Assembly (NCBI GenBank): GCA_021443415.1 | Contig: JABUTZ010000001.1 | Location: 36,000 to 93,061, forward strand | Direction of reading: 5' to 3' | DNA: 57,062 bases | Source: Bacteroidaceae bacterium | GTDB lineage: Bacteria > Bacteroidota > Bacteroidia > Bacteroidales > Bacteroidaceae | In this document: piece by piece, positions 1 through 8,599 of the stretch | How the letters are laid out: every line of letters begins with the position of its first letter | Position numbering within the stretch: position 1 is the stretch's first letter | The notes under the pieces: model-generated | What the model was told of the DNA's origin: nothing | Database searches by the model: none | What the model saw: the letters and a program-made list of their open reading frames with translations, nothing else | Program-made: the position numbers and the translations under genes

Positions 1-3000
1 TGGGCTGAACTGTTTACAGCCGACAATGTGATTAACCGTGGCAACTCGGGTGGTTTCTCGTGGGAGATTCTCTCCAACATCCAGAGTTTCATCACCGGTC
101 GTCCCGCCAAGGTGTTCATCATGATTGGCACCAACGACATGAACGTGGCTGGCTACACCCCTGAGGCAGTTGCCAAGAACGTGCGTCAGGCCATCAAACA
201 CATCCAGAAGGAGTCTCCCGCCACCCAGGTGTATGTTGAAAGCGTCATGCCTTCGACAAATGGCAGCCGTACAGTGGCCAAGGGTCAGACTCTGAACGCC
301 AAGCTCAAGGCTATGGCCGAGGAGATGGGTGTCACCTACGTTGACTATTTCGAAGCACTGATGGGTTGCACCGACTACAGCCAGTCTTACGACAACCTGC
401 ACCCCCATGTGAAGGGTGTGTATGCGTGGACCAATGCTGTCGCCCCCTACATAGGCACAGGCGTCAAGCCCGTTCTGCCGGCCACCCAGACCGTGAACAA
501 TGGCGGTCAGAGCAACTCATACGGTGCTCGCGCCTCTGTCTTCGGTCAGCTGCCCGTGACAAGCGAGGATGTGCTGTTCATCGGTGACGAGTTCGTGCAC
601 AGCGGCGAGTGGCAGGAGTTGCTTGGCAATCCTCACGTCAAGAACCGCGGTACAGGTTGGGGCAAATGGGGTCCCGACATCACCTACCAGACCACTTGCG
701 TTCCATTCATCCTCCAGGGTCTCACGGGCAATGTTGAGCCCAAGCAGATTCTGCTGATGATTGGTACTCAGAACCTGACCTCTTCATCATCGAACCTCAC
801 CACCTTCAAGACCAACTATGAGGCATGCCTGACAGCTATCCGCGCGAAGGCTCCCAATGCCAAGATTACTCTGGTGAGCGAGATACCATTCGGACCCACT
901 GCTACCAGCCTGAATGAGAAGAACCTTACTCCCATCAACAATTGGCTCAAGGAGAAAGCTGCGGCGGAGACCAATATGGACTACTGCGACCTCTACTCAA
1001 TTCTGACCGATGATAATGTTGCCATCGACAAGTACTTGAACGATGACCAGTACGTGACAGGTCTTGGCTATCAGGCTTGCGCCCGCGAGCTGGCAAAGTA
1101 CATCGACGGTTGCACCGTGATGAGCGAGGCAGACGCCGAGGCTTACTACAACCTCATCGCCGCGCGCGAGGTGTTGTCAAATGCCATTGACATGCTTGAG
1201 GGCATCGGCAGGACAGACTTGGAGAGCACTCTCAACGAGGCATATGCCCTCCTTGCAAAGAATGATGCCACCATCGCCCAGATTGAGGCTATGGGTGCCA
1301 CCATTCTTGAGGCTCTGCGCCCCACTACGGGAAGGTGGTACAAGATGAGTGCCATGCGCAGTTCAAGCGTTTTCTTCACCAAGGCATCCGGCACAGGCAC
1401 TGGTCTCATTGCCTCTGCCACTCTCGATGAGAAGGGCAATGGCTACTGGCAACTTGTTGACCGTGGCGACAACACGTATGACATAAAGAATGGCGCGGGC
1501 TACTACGCTCTGCCTACAGCGACCCACAATGTTCAGCTCAGCGTGCAGAAAGCACAGCCCACGGCTGGTTGGACACTGGAGTCATGCAACGCCATCGGCG
1601 CATTCAATGTAGCGGCAAAGGTGAATTCGACCTCTATTAATTGCTGCATGAACCTCACAGCAAGCAACACGATTTTCAACTGGATTACAGGCCGTGAGTC
1701 GGATACTGGTTGTCAGGTAGTCTTCACCGAGGTGTCATTCACTCCTCCCGTTGATCCCGAGGAAGAGGAAACCTACAACGTACCCTTCCAGCTTGTCACC
1801 GTCAAGGACGGCAAGATAGCAGGTGCCGAGTGGTGGTACAATGTCAAGATTAAGAACCAGTTCTACCTGCGCGACCAGGGTTCAAGTTCATACATGCCTC
1901 TCGACCGTGCACGTACAACGGGTGCCGAGGACGAGCAGTGGGCATTCACTGGCAGCGACCAGAAGGGCTACACCATTTATAACAGGAAGTATGGTACCGA
2001 CAAGGTGCTGGCTGCTCCCGCCAACATCAGCAAGGACGATGGCTCTACATACGTCATCCTCGTGGATGCCAACAACGTACCCACAGGCTATGAGACCAAG
2101 TGGCAGTTTGCCAAGTCAACAGATCTCGCCGACATCGATGGATACTACATGTATTCCAAGGGTCAGGAGTCACACAAGGTGAACAACTATGGTGAACTGA
2201 ACAAGCTGAGCTTCTGGCTCGGTGGCGCAGGCCCCGGTTCTACCCTCTCGTTTGAGTTTGCCGAAGCAGTTTTGCCCGTTGAGAAGGACGGCGGTCAGTT
2301 CTATCGCTTTGGAGAAGTGACAACCTCTGGTTGGGTTTCAGAATGGAAGTCGAACACCACCGTTCCGTTCCAGCTCAGTTTTGGCACATCATACAACAAC
2401 ATGAACGCTTCGACAATGGGTATCGCTGTTGGTCAGAGCATTGCTCCCTGGGCATTCACCGTATCGGACAACAATTATGTCATTCATAGTTACTCATTCC
2501 AAATCAAGGGCGGTGACGGTGGTCAGGTGATTACCACCCCCGACGGCACCACCACCACTCTCAGCACAAGCGAGTTCAAGGCAATCTCTTGGACCAACGA
2601 TGAGAAGGACCAGCTTGCTGCCCAGTTCAACTACACTGGCGCCAACAAGGAGTCTGAGTTGAAGGATATGGTTGTAGTGGTTCGTCCGAGGGTTGCCGAG
2701 GCAGAGCCTCAGACTAACCTCTTCGAGTATGGTAGCGAGGGCAACAGCATTTGCTACCGTATTCCTGCCATCGCAACTGCCAAAAACGGCAATGTGATTG
2801 CACTTACCGACTATCGCTATGGCGGCCAGGACATCGGCTTCGGTCGCGTCAGCCTGCGCTATCGCATCTCAAAGGACAACGGTGAGACATGGGGTGAGAT
2901 CAAGACTCTTCAGGAATCGCGTCAGGGTACTTACGGTGTGGATAAGGCGAATGATCTCTGGGCAGGTTTCGGCGACCCCTGCGTGGTTGCCGACCGCGAG

Positions 3001-4713
3001 AGCAACCGCGTGCTTGCCATGTCATGCTGCGGCAACGTAAGCTATCCTGCAGGCACATTCGCTCATCATCAGGGTATCGCACGCTTCCGCTCAGAAGATG
3101 CTGGCGAGACTTGGACTACTTTCGGCGACCCCGTCGATGGCATCGAGTGTCACTGGCAGGATATCTCTACGCCTATCTATCAGAAGTTTAAGGACGGCGG
3201 CGTTGACGTAGCAGCCATGTTCGTAGGTTCGGGACGCATCTTCCAGAGCCGCTTCACGAAGGTGGGCGACTACTACCGCCTCTACTGCGTCGTACTGCTC
3301 CGCACTCCTTCGACCGGTGGTTTCAACTACGTTCTCTACTCTGACGACTTCGGTGAGAACTGGAACCTGCTGGGTGGCGACAACTTCACATACGGTGTGA
3401 GCGGTGGCGACGAGCCCAAGTCTGAGGAGTTGCCCGACGGCAGCCTCCTGCTCTCTTCGCGTGCCGATGGCCGCATCTACAACATCTTCCACTTCACCGA
3501 CGTTGAGAATGGTCTCGGCTCGTGGATGACTCAGGCTACCTCAAACAACAGCAACAACGGTATCTGCAATCAGGGTGGCAACCCCACCAACGGTGAGGTG
3601 ATGGTTCTGCCGGTTGTACGCAAGGCGGACAACAAGCAGATGTGGATGGCTCTGCAGTCTGTTCCATTCGGAACTGGCCGCGCCAACGTAGGTATCTACT
3701 ACAAGGTGCTGGATGACTACAGCAAGTTCAACAATCCCGCCAACTTTGCCAAGAACTGGGACGGCCGTCATCAGTCTTCGTTCATCGGCTCTGCCTACTC
3801 GACCATGACATTGCAGCACGACAACCACATCGGCTTCATGTATGAGGAGGAAACCTTCGGCAAGGCATACACGCAGGTTTACAAGAACTACTCTATCGAG
3901 CAGATCACTGACAGCCTCTACGCATTCGACACCAACCCCATCAATCCGATGAGCATCACTGCCGACGGCATCGATGTGCTGAAGGACGACATCGTATATT
4001 CTGCATACGTAGGTGGCGTATCTGAGGAGGGCCGCACAAGCATCGAGGAGGCTATCGATGCCTTCAAGGCTGACCCGAAGCAGGCCAACTACCTGAACAT
4101 CTTCTCTGTCATTGCCAATGCTCCTCGCGTGGGTGTTGATGTCAGCAAGCTCTACATCATCCGCAACACAACCCGCGGTAGCGAAGGTGCCAATGCCATG
4201 TATGAGGACACTGCTGACAGCAAGTTCAAGTCTAAGGCTTACGACACCGAGGACGAGAGCCAGTACTGGGCGCTCCAGCCTGTTGAGGGTGAAGACGGCT
4301 ACTTCCTGCTCAAGAACAACAGCACGTCGCACTTCTACCCCAACCTGCCTGCAAAGGAGACTGCCATCGTCAGCGTTGCCGACGAGACACAGGCTGGTCT
4401 CTACCGCTTGGAGTCAGTCAACTACGACAAGGTGGCTATCATCAACAAGGAGCCGACCAGCACCTATCCGGCAATCCACGCTCCTGGCGACTACGGTTCA
4501 CGCATGGTGGCTTGGAATGCTTACGGTAGCCCCGCCTCTCTGTGGTACTTCGAGAAGACCGACATCGACTCTGGCATCGAGCCCACCGCCATCGACGGCA
4601 TTGAGGCTAATGGCAATGTCGTGACAAGCGCCTTCGACCTTCAGGGTCGCGCCGTTTCAGCTCCCAAGAGCGGTCTCTATATCATCAACCGCAAGAAAGT
4701 CGTTGTCAAGTAA
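1..4713 (+). CDS. Multidomain secreted sialidase fused to SGNH esterase domains (5' end outside window)
   Basis: The reading frame is open from base 1, so the N-terminus (signal peptide and esterase block I with the catalytic Ser) lies upstream; the GTG at 28 is only an internal codon. Counting residues from base 1: SGNH-hydrolase domain about 1-155 with block III GTND (127-138) and a DNLH block V (391-402); a second, degenerate SGNH domain about 183-370; a helical linker about 380-440; lectin-like beta modules about 445-900; a GH33-type sialidase about 901-1310 with CYRIP and Asp boxes SKDNGETW, SEDAGETW and SDDFGENW; a further lectin-like module; and a C-terminal DLQGR...GLYIINRKK tail of the type-IX-secretion sorting kind. 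The likely role is extracellular release of sialic acid, with the esterase plausibly removing O-acetyl groups first. The usual catalytic Asp before the first Asp box appears to be Ser (2851-2853). The stop shares one base with the next start. Family calls are firm; substrate is inferred. Confidence 0.88.
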   Translation, partial: WAELFTADNVINRGNSGGFSWEILSNIQSFITGRPAKVFIMIGTNDMNVAGYTPEAVAKNVRQAIKHIQKESPATQVYVESVMPSTNGSRTVAKGQTLNAKLKAMAEEMGVTYVDYFEALMGCTDYSQSYDNLHPHVKGVYAWTNAVAPYIGTGVKPVLPATQTVNNGGQSNSYGARASVFGQLPVTSEDVLFIGDEFVHSGEWQELLGNPHVKNRGTGWGKWGPDITYQTTCVPFILQGLTGNVEPKQILLMIGTQNLTSSSSNLTTFKTNYEACLTAIRAKAPNAKITLVSEIPFGPTATSLNEKNLTPINNWLKEKAAAETNMDYCDLYSILTDDNVAIDKYLNDDQYVTGLGYQACARELAKYIDGCTVMSEADAEAYYNLIAAREVLSNAIDMLEGIGRTDLESTLNEAYALLAKNDATIAQIEAMGATILEALRPTTGRWYKMSAMRSSSVFFTKASGTGTGLIASATLDEKGNGYWQLVDRGDNTYDIKNGAGYYALPTATHNVQLSVQKAQPTAGWTLESCNAIGAFNVAAKVNSTSINCCMNLTASNTIFNWITGRESDTGCQVVFTEVSFTPPVDPEEEETYNVPFQLVTVKDGKIAGAEWWYNVKIKNQFYLRDQGSSSYMPLDRARTTGAEDEQWAFTGSDQKGYTIYNRKYGTDKVLAAPANISKDDGSTYVILVDANNVPTGYETKWQFAKSTDLADIDGYYMYSKGQESHKVNNYGELNKLSFWLGGAGPGSTLSFEFAEAVLPVEKDGGQFYRFGEVTTSGWVSEWKSNTTVPFQLSFGTSYNNMNASTMGIAVGQSIAPWAFTVSDNNYVIHSYSFQIKGGDGGQVITTPDGTTTTLSTSEFKAISWTNDEKDQLAAQFNYTGANKESELKDMVVVVRPRVAEAEPQTNLFEYGSEGNSICYRIPAIATAKNGNVIALTDYRYGGQDIGFGRVSLRYRISKDNGETWGEIKTLQESRQGTYGVDKANDLWAGFGDPCVVADRESNRVLAMSCCGNVSYPAGTFAHHQGIARFRSEDAGETWTTFGDPVDGIECHWQDISTPIYQKFKDGGVDVAAMFVGSGRIFQSRFTKVGDYYRLYCVVLLRTPSTGGFNYVLYSDDFGENWNLLGGDNFTYGVSGGDEPKSEELPDGSLLLSSRADGRIYNIFHFTDVENGLGSWMTQATSNNSNNGICNQGGNPTNGEVMVLPVVRKADNKQMWMALQSVPFGTGRANVGIYYKVLDDYSKFNNPANFAKNWDGRHQSSFIGSAYSTMTLQHDNHIGFMYEEETFGKAYTQVYKNYSIEQITDSLYAFDTNPINPMSITADGIDVLKDDIVYSAYVGGVSEEGRTSIEEAIDAFKADPKQANYLNIFSVIANAPRVGVDVSKLYIIRNTTRGSEGANAMYEDTADSKFKSKAYDTEDESQYWALQPVEGEDGYFLLKNNSTSHFYPNLPAKETAIVSVADETQAGLYRLESVNYDKVAIINKEPTSTYPAIHAPGDYGSRMVAWNAYGSPASLWYFEKTDIDSGIEPTAIDGIEANGNVVTSAFDLQGRAVSAPKSGLYIINRKKVVVK

Positions 4714-5942
4714 TGAGAACTCTTCTGACTACTATCACCTGCGCATTGGCTATCACGGCCGGTGCGCAGGTGCGCGTTTTTGAGTATGGCAGCGAGGGCA
4801 ACGATGTATGCTATCGCATCCCTGCTATCGCCACGGCGCAGAACGGTGATGTGATTTCGGTGGCGGACTATCGCTACTGCGGTTCGGACATCGGCTACGG
4901 ACGTCTGTCGCTTCATGTCCGCATCAGCCATGACAATGGGCGTACATGGGGACCAATCACCGTAGTAGCCGAGGCGCATGAGGGCAAGTACGGCGTTGGC
5001 GAAGCACACGATGCCGAGGCTGGCTTCGGAGATCCCGCCATTGTGGCTGACCGTGAGAGCGGCAACGTGCTGTTGCTTTCTTGCTGTGGCAATGTGACCT
5101 ATCAGGTCGGTACTTGGGAACACCATCAAGGCATCGCCCGTTTCCGCTCGGCGGACAACGGACGCACATGGAGCCATTACGAGGACATTGCGCCAGCCAT
5201 CTACTCGATGTTCAAGGATTCGGGTGTGCAGCCCGAGGCCCTCTTCGTGGGCAGCGGTCGCATCTTCCAGAGTCGCTCCACCAAGGTGGGCGACTACTAT
5301 CGTCTCTACTGCGTCGTGCTGATGCGCACAAAGGAGATGGGTGGACTTAACTACGTCATTTACTCGGACGATTTCGGTGAGACATGGGCCATGCTTCCCG
5401 GCGTGGGTGTCACCGATGGCGACGAGCCGAAGGCTGAGGAACTGCCCAATGGTGACATCCTCCTTTCCTCGCGTTGGTGGGGACGCATCTTCAACATCTT
5501 CCATTTCACCGATGCCGCCAAGGCGGAGGGCGCATGGATGGAACAGGCAAAGAGCAACCTCGACAACCACGGCATCGTGGCAGAGAAGAATGCCTGCAAC
5601 GGTGAGATCATGATTCTACCCGTGACGCGTTGCGACGACGGCAAGGAGATGTGGCTTGCGCTTCAGTCGGTGCCATTCGGCCCCAACCGCTCCAACGTGG
5701 GTATCTACTTCAAGGGACTTGCCACTCCGGCCGACTACAGCACCCCCATGCGCTTTGCCACCTATTGGGAGGGTCGCCATCAAGTCAGCAAAATCAATTC
5801 CGCCTACTCGACGATGACGCTTCAGCGTGATGGTTCGATTGGATTTCTCTTTGAGGAGAGCACATTCGGCAAGGACTACACGATAGTGTACAAGAATCTC
5901 ACCGTCGAGGGCATAACTGCGGGTGCTTACCGCTTGAGATAG
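4713..5942 (+). CDS. Second sialidase (GH33-type, exported)
   Basis: A 409-residue single-domain sialidase, clearly paralogous to the sialidase domain of the preceding gene. It has a signal peptide (MRTLLTTITCALAITAGA, probable cleavage before QVRVF), a CYRIP arginine motif at about residue 30, and three Asp boxes SHDNGRTW, SADNGRTW and SDDFGETW. The GDEPKAEELP segment should carry the catalytic Glu and SAYSTMTLQ the nucleophilic Tyr. Like its neighbour it has Ser (codon 4908-4910) where most family members have the acid/base Asp. It lacks the sorting-type tail, so it probably stays in the periplasm while the larger enzyme acts outside. Start and upstream stop overlap as TAATG, implying translational coupling. 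The 3' end overlaps 16 bases of a convergent small gene. Sialidase fold is confident; activity is less certain because of the Ser. Confidence 0.88.
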   Translation: MRTLLTTITCALAITAGAQVRVFEYGSEGNDVCYRIPAIATAQNGDVISVADYRYCGSDIGYGRLSLHVRISHDNGRTWGPITVVAEAHEGKYGVGEAHDAEAGFGDPAIVADRESGNVLLLSCCGNVTYQVGTWEHHQGIARFRSADNGRTWSHYEDIAPAIYSMFKDSGVQPEALFVGSGRIFQSRSTKVGDYYRLYCVVLMRTKEMGGLNYVIYSDDFGETWAMLPGVGVTDGDEPKAEELPNGDILLSSRWWGRIFNIFHFTDAAKAEGAWMEQAKSNLDNHGIVAEKNACNGEIMILPVTRCDDGKEMWLALQSVPFGPNRSNVGIYFKGLATPADYSTPMRFATYWEGRHQVSKINSAYSTMTLQRDGSIGFLFEESTFGKDYTIVYKNLTVEGITAGAYRLR

Positions 5943-6121
5943 GAGGCGAACGCTTCGCGTTTCTGTGCCACTTGCTCGTCACTGAGTTCTGGCATCTCCT
6001 TTCTAAGAAAACTTTCAAAGGCTTGCAGAGCAATCTGCAGGCCTTGTTTTCTGCCTATCTGCAACCCGTTGGCGAATGGTGTGTGGGGCAGCAGCGCACG
6101 ATTGAAATTTCCGTCACTCAT
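5927..6121 (-). CDS. Small hypothetical protein (64 aa)
   Basis: A 64-residue cytosolic protein starting MSDGNFNRALLPHTPF. It has no signal peptide or membrane segment. The middle (about residues 20-50) looks like an amphipathic helix and the C-terminus is basic and helical (QKREAFASYLKR). It starts five bases after the stop of the lipid kinase gene on the same strand, so it is very probably co-transcribed with it. Its last 16 bases overlap the convergent sialidase gene. I do not recognise a named family. The tight spacing and protein-like composition argue that it is real; a chance reading frame remains possible. Confidence 0.6.
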   Translation of the reverse strand: MSDGNFNRALLPHTPFANGLQIGRKQGLQIALQAFESFLRKEMPELSDEQVAQKREAFASYLKR

Positions 6122-6126
6122 CGTTG

Positions 6127-7137
6127 TTATTTCTTGAGCAGTCCAAGCAACTCCTTGTTGATGCGCATGATGCGGCGGTTGTTGCTACGTATGTCGGAAC
6201 CGATCTTGTCGGATATCTCGTTGAAGGCGTTGGTCAACGCATTGTTGCTGTAAAGATTTCGGTTACCGCATATCATGCTTATTGATGACGGAACGATGCT
6301 GATGTCAAGCACTGCCTCCTCGTCAAACGGATCTCCGTCGCAGTGTATCACGCCGGGTGCCTGACGCTTGATGACTATATGCTTGCAACGATAGAGATGC
6401 ACGTTCTTACGGTCGGTGATGGTGCGATTGAGCATCTGGTAGATAACCCTTCCGGAATGGATTTTCTTGAAAGGCAACATGACGATGGCATCGATATATC
6501 CGTCAGTGAGCGATGCCTCGGGAGCAATGAAGACGTTGTTGCCGTACTGAGAGGCATTGCCGCATGTGATTAGAAAAGCATTGACGCTCATCTTCTCACC
6601 GTCTATTTCCAACTCATAGTCTTCGCTGTCGTATTCACGAGCAATGTTCACCATCTGCTCCATGTATGTCCACATGCCGCGCTTGCCTGCCTTGGCAAAG
6701 CGGTCGCTGACATACGCATCAAAGCCAACGCCGCATGTGCAGAAGAACAGGTGGTCGTTGATTTTGCAGTGGTCAGCTCGTATTATCTGCATGTCGTTGA
6801 TGACCTGAAGAGCCTTCTCCGCATCCATTGGCAACTGCAGATGGCGCGCAAGTCCGTTGCCCGAACCGCATGGCACTATGCCTAAAGCGGTGTCCGTACC
6901 CACCAGGCCGCACGCCACACCATTCACCGTGCCGTCACCGCCCACGGCCACGACGGCATCCGCATGCCTGCGTACGGCATCGCGCGCCAGTTCCTCGCAG
7001 TGGCCTTCACGCTCAACGTATTTCAAGCGCCACTCATACCTCGACGAGTCAATGGTTTCGGGTATGAGTTTTACGATTTCTTCCTTGTTGTTCGTGCCGG
7101 ATTTGGGATTGACTATGAACGTTATCTTGCGTTTCAT
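6127..7137 (-). CDS. Diacylglycerol kinase family lipid kinase (DagK/YegS-like)
   Basis: A 336-residue soluble lipid kinase of the diacylglycerol/sphingosine kinase catalytic family. The N-terminus carries VNPKSGTNNK and the nucleotide-binding GGDGTVNGV motif (about residues 65-75), followed by a PCGSGNGLARHL loop, then the beta-rich C-terminal half with HCDGDPFDEEAV. Enzymes of this type transfer a phosphate from a nucleotide to a lipid hydroxyl. Length is normal. It is divergent from serine palmitoyltransferase, with both promoters in the 176-base gap, so a sphingoid, ceramide or diacylglycerol substrate is a reasonable inference but cannot be read from sequence. A 64-residue gene follows five bases downstream. 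A minus-strand TAATTTTG -7 element precedes the ATG. Confidence 0.87.
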   Translation of the reverse strand: MKRKITFIVNPKSGTNNKEEIVKLIPETIDSSRYEWRLKYVEREGHCEELARDAVRRHADAVVAVGGDGTVNGVACGLVGTDTALGIVPCGSGNGLARHLQLPMDAEKALQVINDMQIIRADHCKINDHLFFCTCGVGFDAYVSDRFAKAGKRGMWTYMEQMVNIAREYDSEDYELEIDGEKMSVNAFLITCGNASQYGNNVFIAPEASLTDGYIDAIVMLPFKKIHSGRVIYQMLNRTITDRKNVHLYRCKHIVIKRQAPGVIHCDGDPFDEEAVLDISIVPSSISMICGNRNLYSNNALTNAFNEISDKIGSDIRSNNRRIMRINKELLGLLKK

Positions 7138-7162
7138 CTAATGGAAAGACGGAAAAACGGTG

Positions 7163-7170
7163 CAAAATTA
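7163..7170 (-). promoter_or_regulatory. Bacteroidetes -7 element for the lipid kinase gene
   Basis: The minus strand reads TAATTTTGC, matching TAnnTTTG, 25 bases before the lipid kinase ATG. A weak TTTC lies 20 bases further upstream where a -33 TTTG is expected. Motif match only. Confidence 0.5.
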
Positions 7171-7277
7171 CTAAAATTATCGGCTCCCACGAAACGTCAA
7201 TGCAACATTTTGCGGATTTATTCCACATATATGGAGAAATAATTGTGAAAATGTCGTATTATCTCAGCAATTCTTCG

Positions 7278-7285
7278 TAATTTTG
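7278..7285 (+). promoter_or_regulatory. Bacteroidetes -7 element for spt
   Basis: TAATTTTGC matches TAnnTTTG and ends 28 bases before the spt ATG. No convincing TTTG is seen at -33. Motif match only. Confidence 0.5.
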
Positions 7286-7313
7286 CAAAGAATATAATAT
7301 AAGCAACTTCCTC

Positions 7314-8504
7314 ATGGGATTATTAGAAGACAAACTTGGTAAGTACACCATACCACAAGAGTTTATGGCACAGGGTATTTACCCTTATTTTCGTCAAATT
7401 TCAGGCAAACAAGGTACTGAAGTGCTGATGGAGGGGCGTCGTGTACTTATGTTTGGTTCAAACGCATACACAGGTCTTACCGGTGACGAGCGCATTATCG
7501 AGGCTGGCGTTGCTGCCATGCGTCAGTATGGTTCCGGTTGTGCGGGCTCGCGTTTTCTCAACGGAACTCTCGACATTCATGTCCAGTTGGAGAAGGAACT
7601 GGCCGAGTTTGTGGGCAAGGACGAGGCCCTCTGCTTCTCGACTGGCTTCACGGTCAATTCGGGTGTCATTTCATGTCTCACGGATCGCAACGACTATATC
7701 ATCTGCGATGACCGCGACCACGCTTCCATCATCGACGGACGTCGCCTGAGTTTCTCGCAGGCGCTCAAATATCGCCACAATGACATGGAGGACCTGGAAC
7801 GCATCCTCGAGCAATGCGGTCCCGATTGCGTCAAGCTGATTGTTGTCGATGGCGTGTTCTCCATGGAGGGCGACCTCTGCAACCTTCCCGAAATCGTGCG
7901 ACTGAAAAAGAAGTACAGCAACGTCTATATTATGGTTGATGAGGCTCACGGTATCGGTGTCTTCGGCCGTCAGGGACGTGGCGTGTGCGACCACTTTGGT
8001 CTGACCGACGATGTTGACCTAATCATGGGTACATTCAGCAAGAGCCTTGCATCAATCGGTGGATTTATCGCAGCCAACAAGGTTATTATTAACTGGCTCC
8101 GTCATAACACACGTACATATATATTCAGTGCCTCCAATACGCCCGCCGCAACGGCAGCCGCAAGGGAGGCATTGCATATCATACAGAACGAGCCGGAGCG
8201 CATTCAGGCTCTTTGGGACGTGACCCGCTACGCACTCAATGCTTTCCGCGAGGCTGGCTTCGAGATTGGCGAGACAGAGAGTCCCATCATCCCTCTGTAT
8301 GTGCGCGATGTGGAAAAGACGTTCAAGGTGACTGCCATGGCATTCAATGAGGGTGTCTTCATCAATCCCGTAATTCCGCCTGCCTGCGCTCCGCAGGACA
8401 CTCTCGTTCGCTTTGCTCTCATGGCCAACCACACCAAAGCTCAGGTTGACGAGGCGGTCGAGAAACTCCTCAAGGTCTTCAAGGAGCTGGACATATTGAA
8501 GTAA
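7314..8504 (+). CDS. spt: Serine palmitoyltransferase (alpha-oxoamine synthase family)
   Basis: Condenses serine with a long-chain acyl-CoA, the first committed step of sphingolipid synthesis, a hallmark of Bacteroidales. The 396-residue protein is full length for the soluble bacterial enzyme. The N-terminus (MGLLEDKLGKY...GIYPYFR) and the SNAYTGLTG and YGSGCAGSRFLNGT segments are those of the Bacteroides-type SPT rather than glycine C-acetyltransferase. PLP-fold landmarks are DRDHASIIDGRR, the VDEAHGIGVFG loop and the Schiff-base lysine K243 in GTFSKSLASIGG. It has its own -7 element and a strong terminator, so it is probably monocistronic, and it is divergent from a lipid kinase. KBL and AONS are the alternatives; the N-terminal signature makes SPT much more likely. 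Confidence 0.92.
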   Translation: MGLLEDKLGKYTIPQEFMAQGIYPYFRQISGKQGTEVLMEGRRVLMFGSNAYTGLTGDERIIEAGVAAMRQYGSGCAGSRFLNGTLDIHVQLEKELAEFVGKDEALCFSTGFTVNSGVISCLTDRNDYIICDDRDHASIIDGRRLSFSQALKYRHNDMEDLERILEQCGPDCVKLIVVDGVFSMEGDLCNLPEIVRLKKKYSNVYIMVDEAHGIGVFGRQGRGVCDHFGLTDDVDLIMGTFSKSLASIGGFIAANKVIINWLRHNTRTYIFSASNTPAATAAAREALHIIQNEPERIQALWDVTRYALNAFREAGFEIGETESPIIPLYVRDVEKTFKVTAMAFNEGVFINPVIPPACAPQDTLVRFALMANHTKAQVDEAVEKLLKVFKELDILK

Positions 8505-8514
8505 GAAATAAGGA

Positions 8515-8553
8515 GAAGCCCCAGCGTCCGTAAAGCGTTGGGGCTTCTTGTTT
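8515..8553 (+). terminator. Intrinsic terminator after spt
   Basis: A 12-bp stem (arms 8515-8526 and 8536-8547, one G-T wobble) with a 9-base loop is followed by TTGTTT. It begins ten bases past the spt stop and separates spt from dnaX. Confidence 0.85.
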
Positions 8554-8599
8554 CCATCAATCGTTCAACAAGCCTCAGGCACTTGCAACAAACTTAATC

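Noticed and set aside
28-30. GTG at 28 as start of the first sialidase
   Set aside because: The frame is open to base 1 and already within an SGNH domain, so the true start is upstream.
3541-5570. Long antisense frames opposite the two sialidase genes
   Set aside because: Both sialidases have complete family motifs on the plus strand; the antisense products have matching Val/His-rich nonsense composition because the two genes are paralogous.
5949-5961. AACGC-TTC-GCGTT hairpin as sialidase terminator
   Set aside because: The stem is only five pairs, the T-run is weak, and it lies within the small convergent gene.
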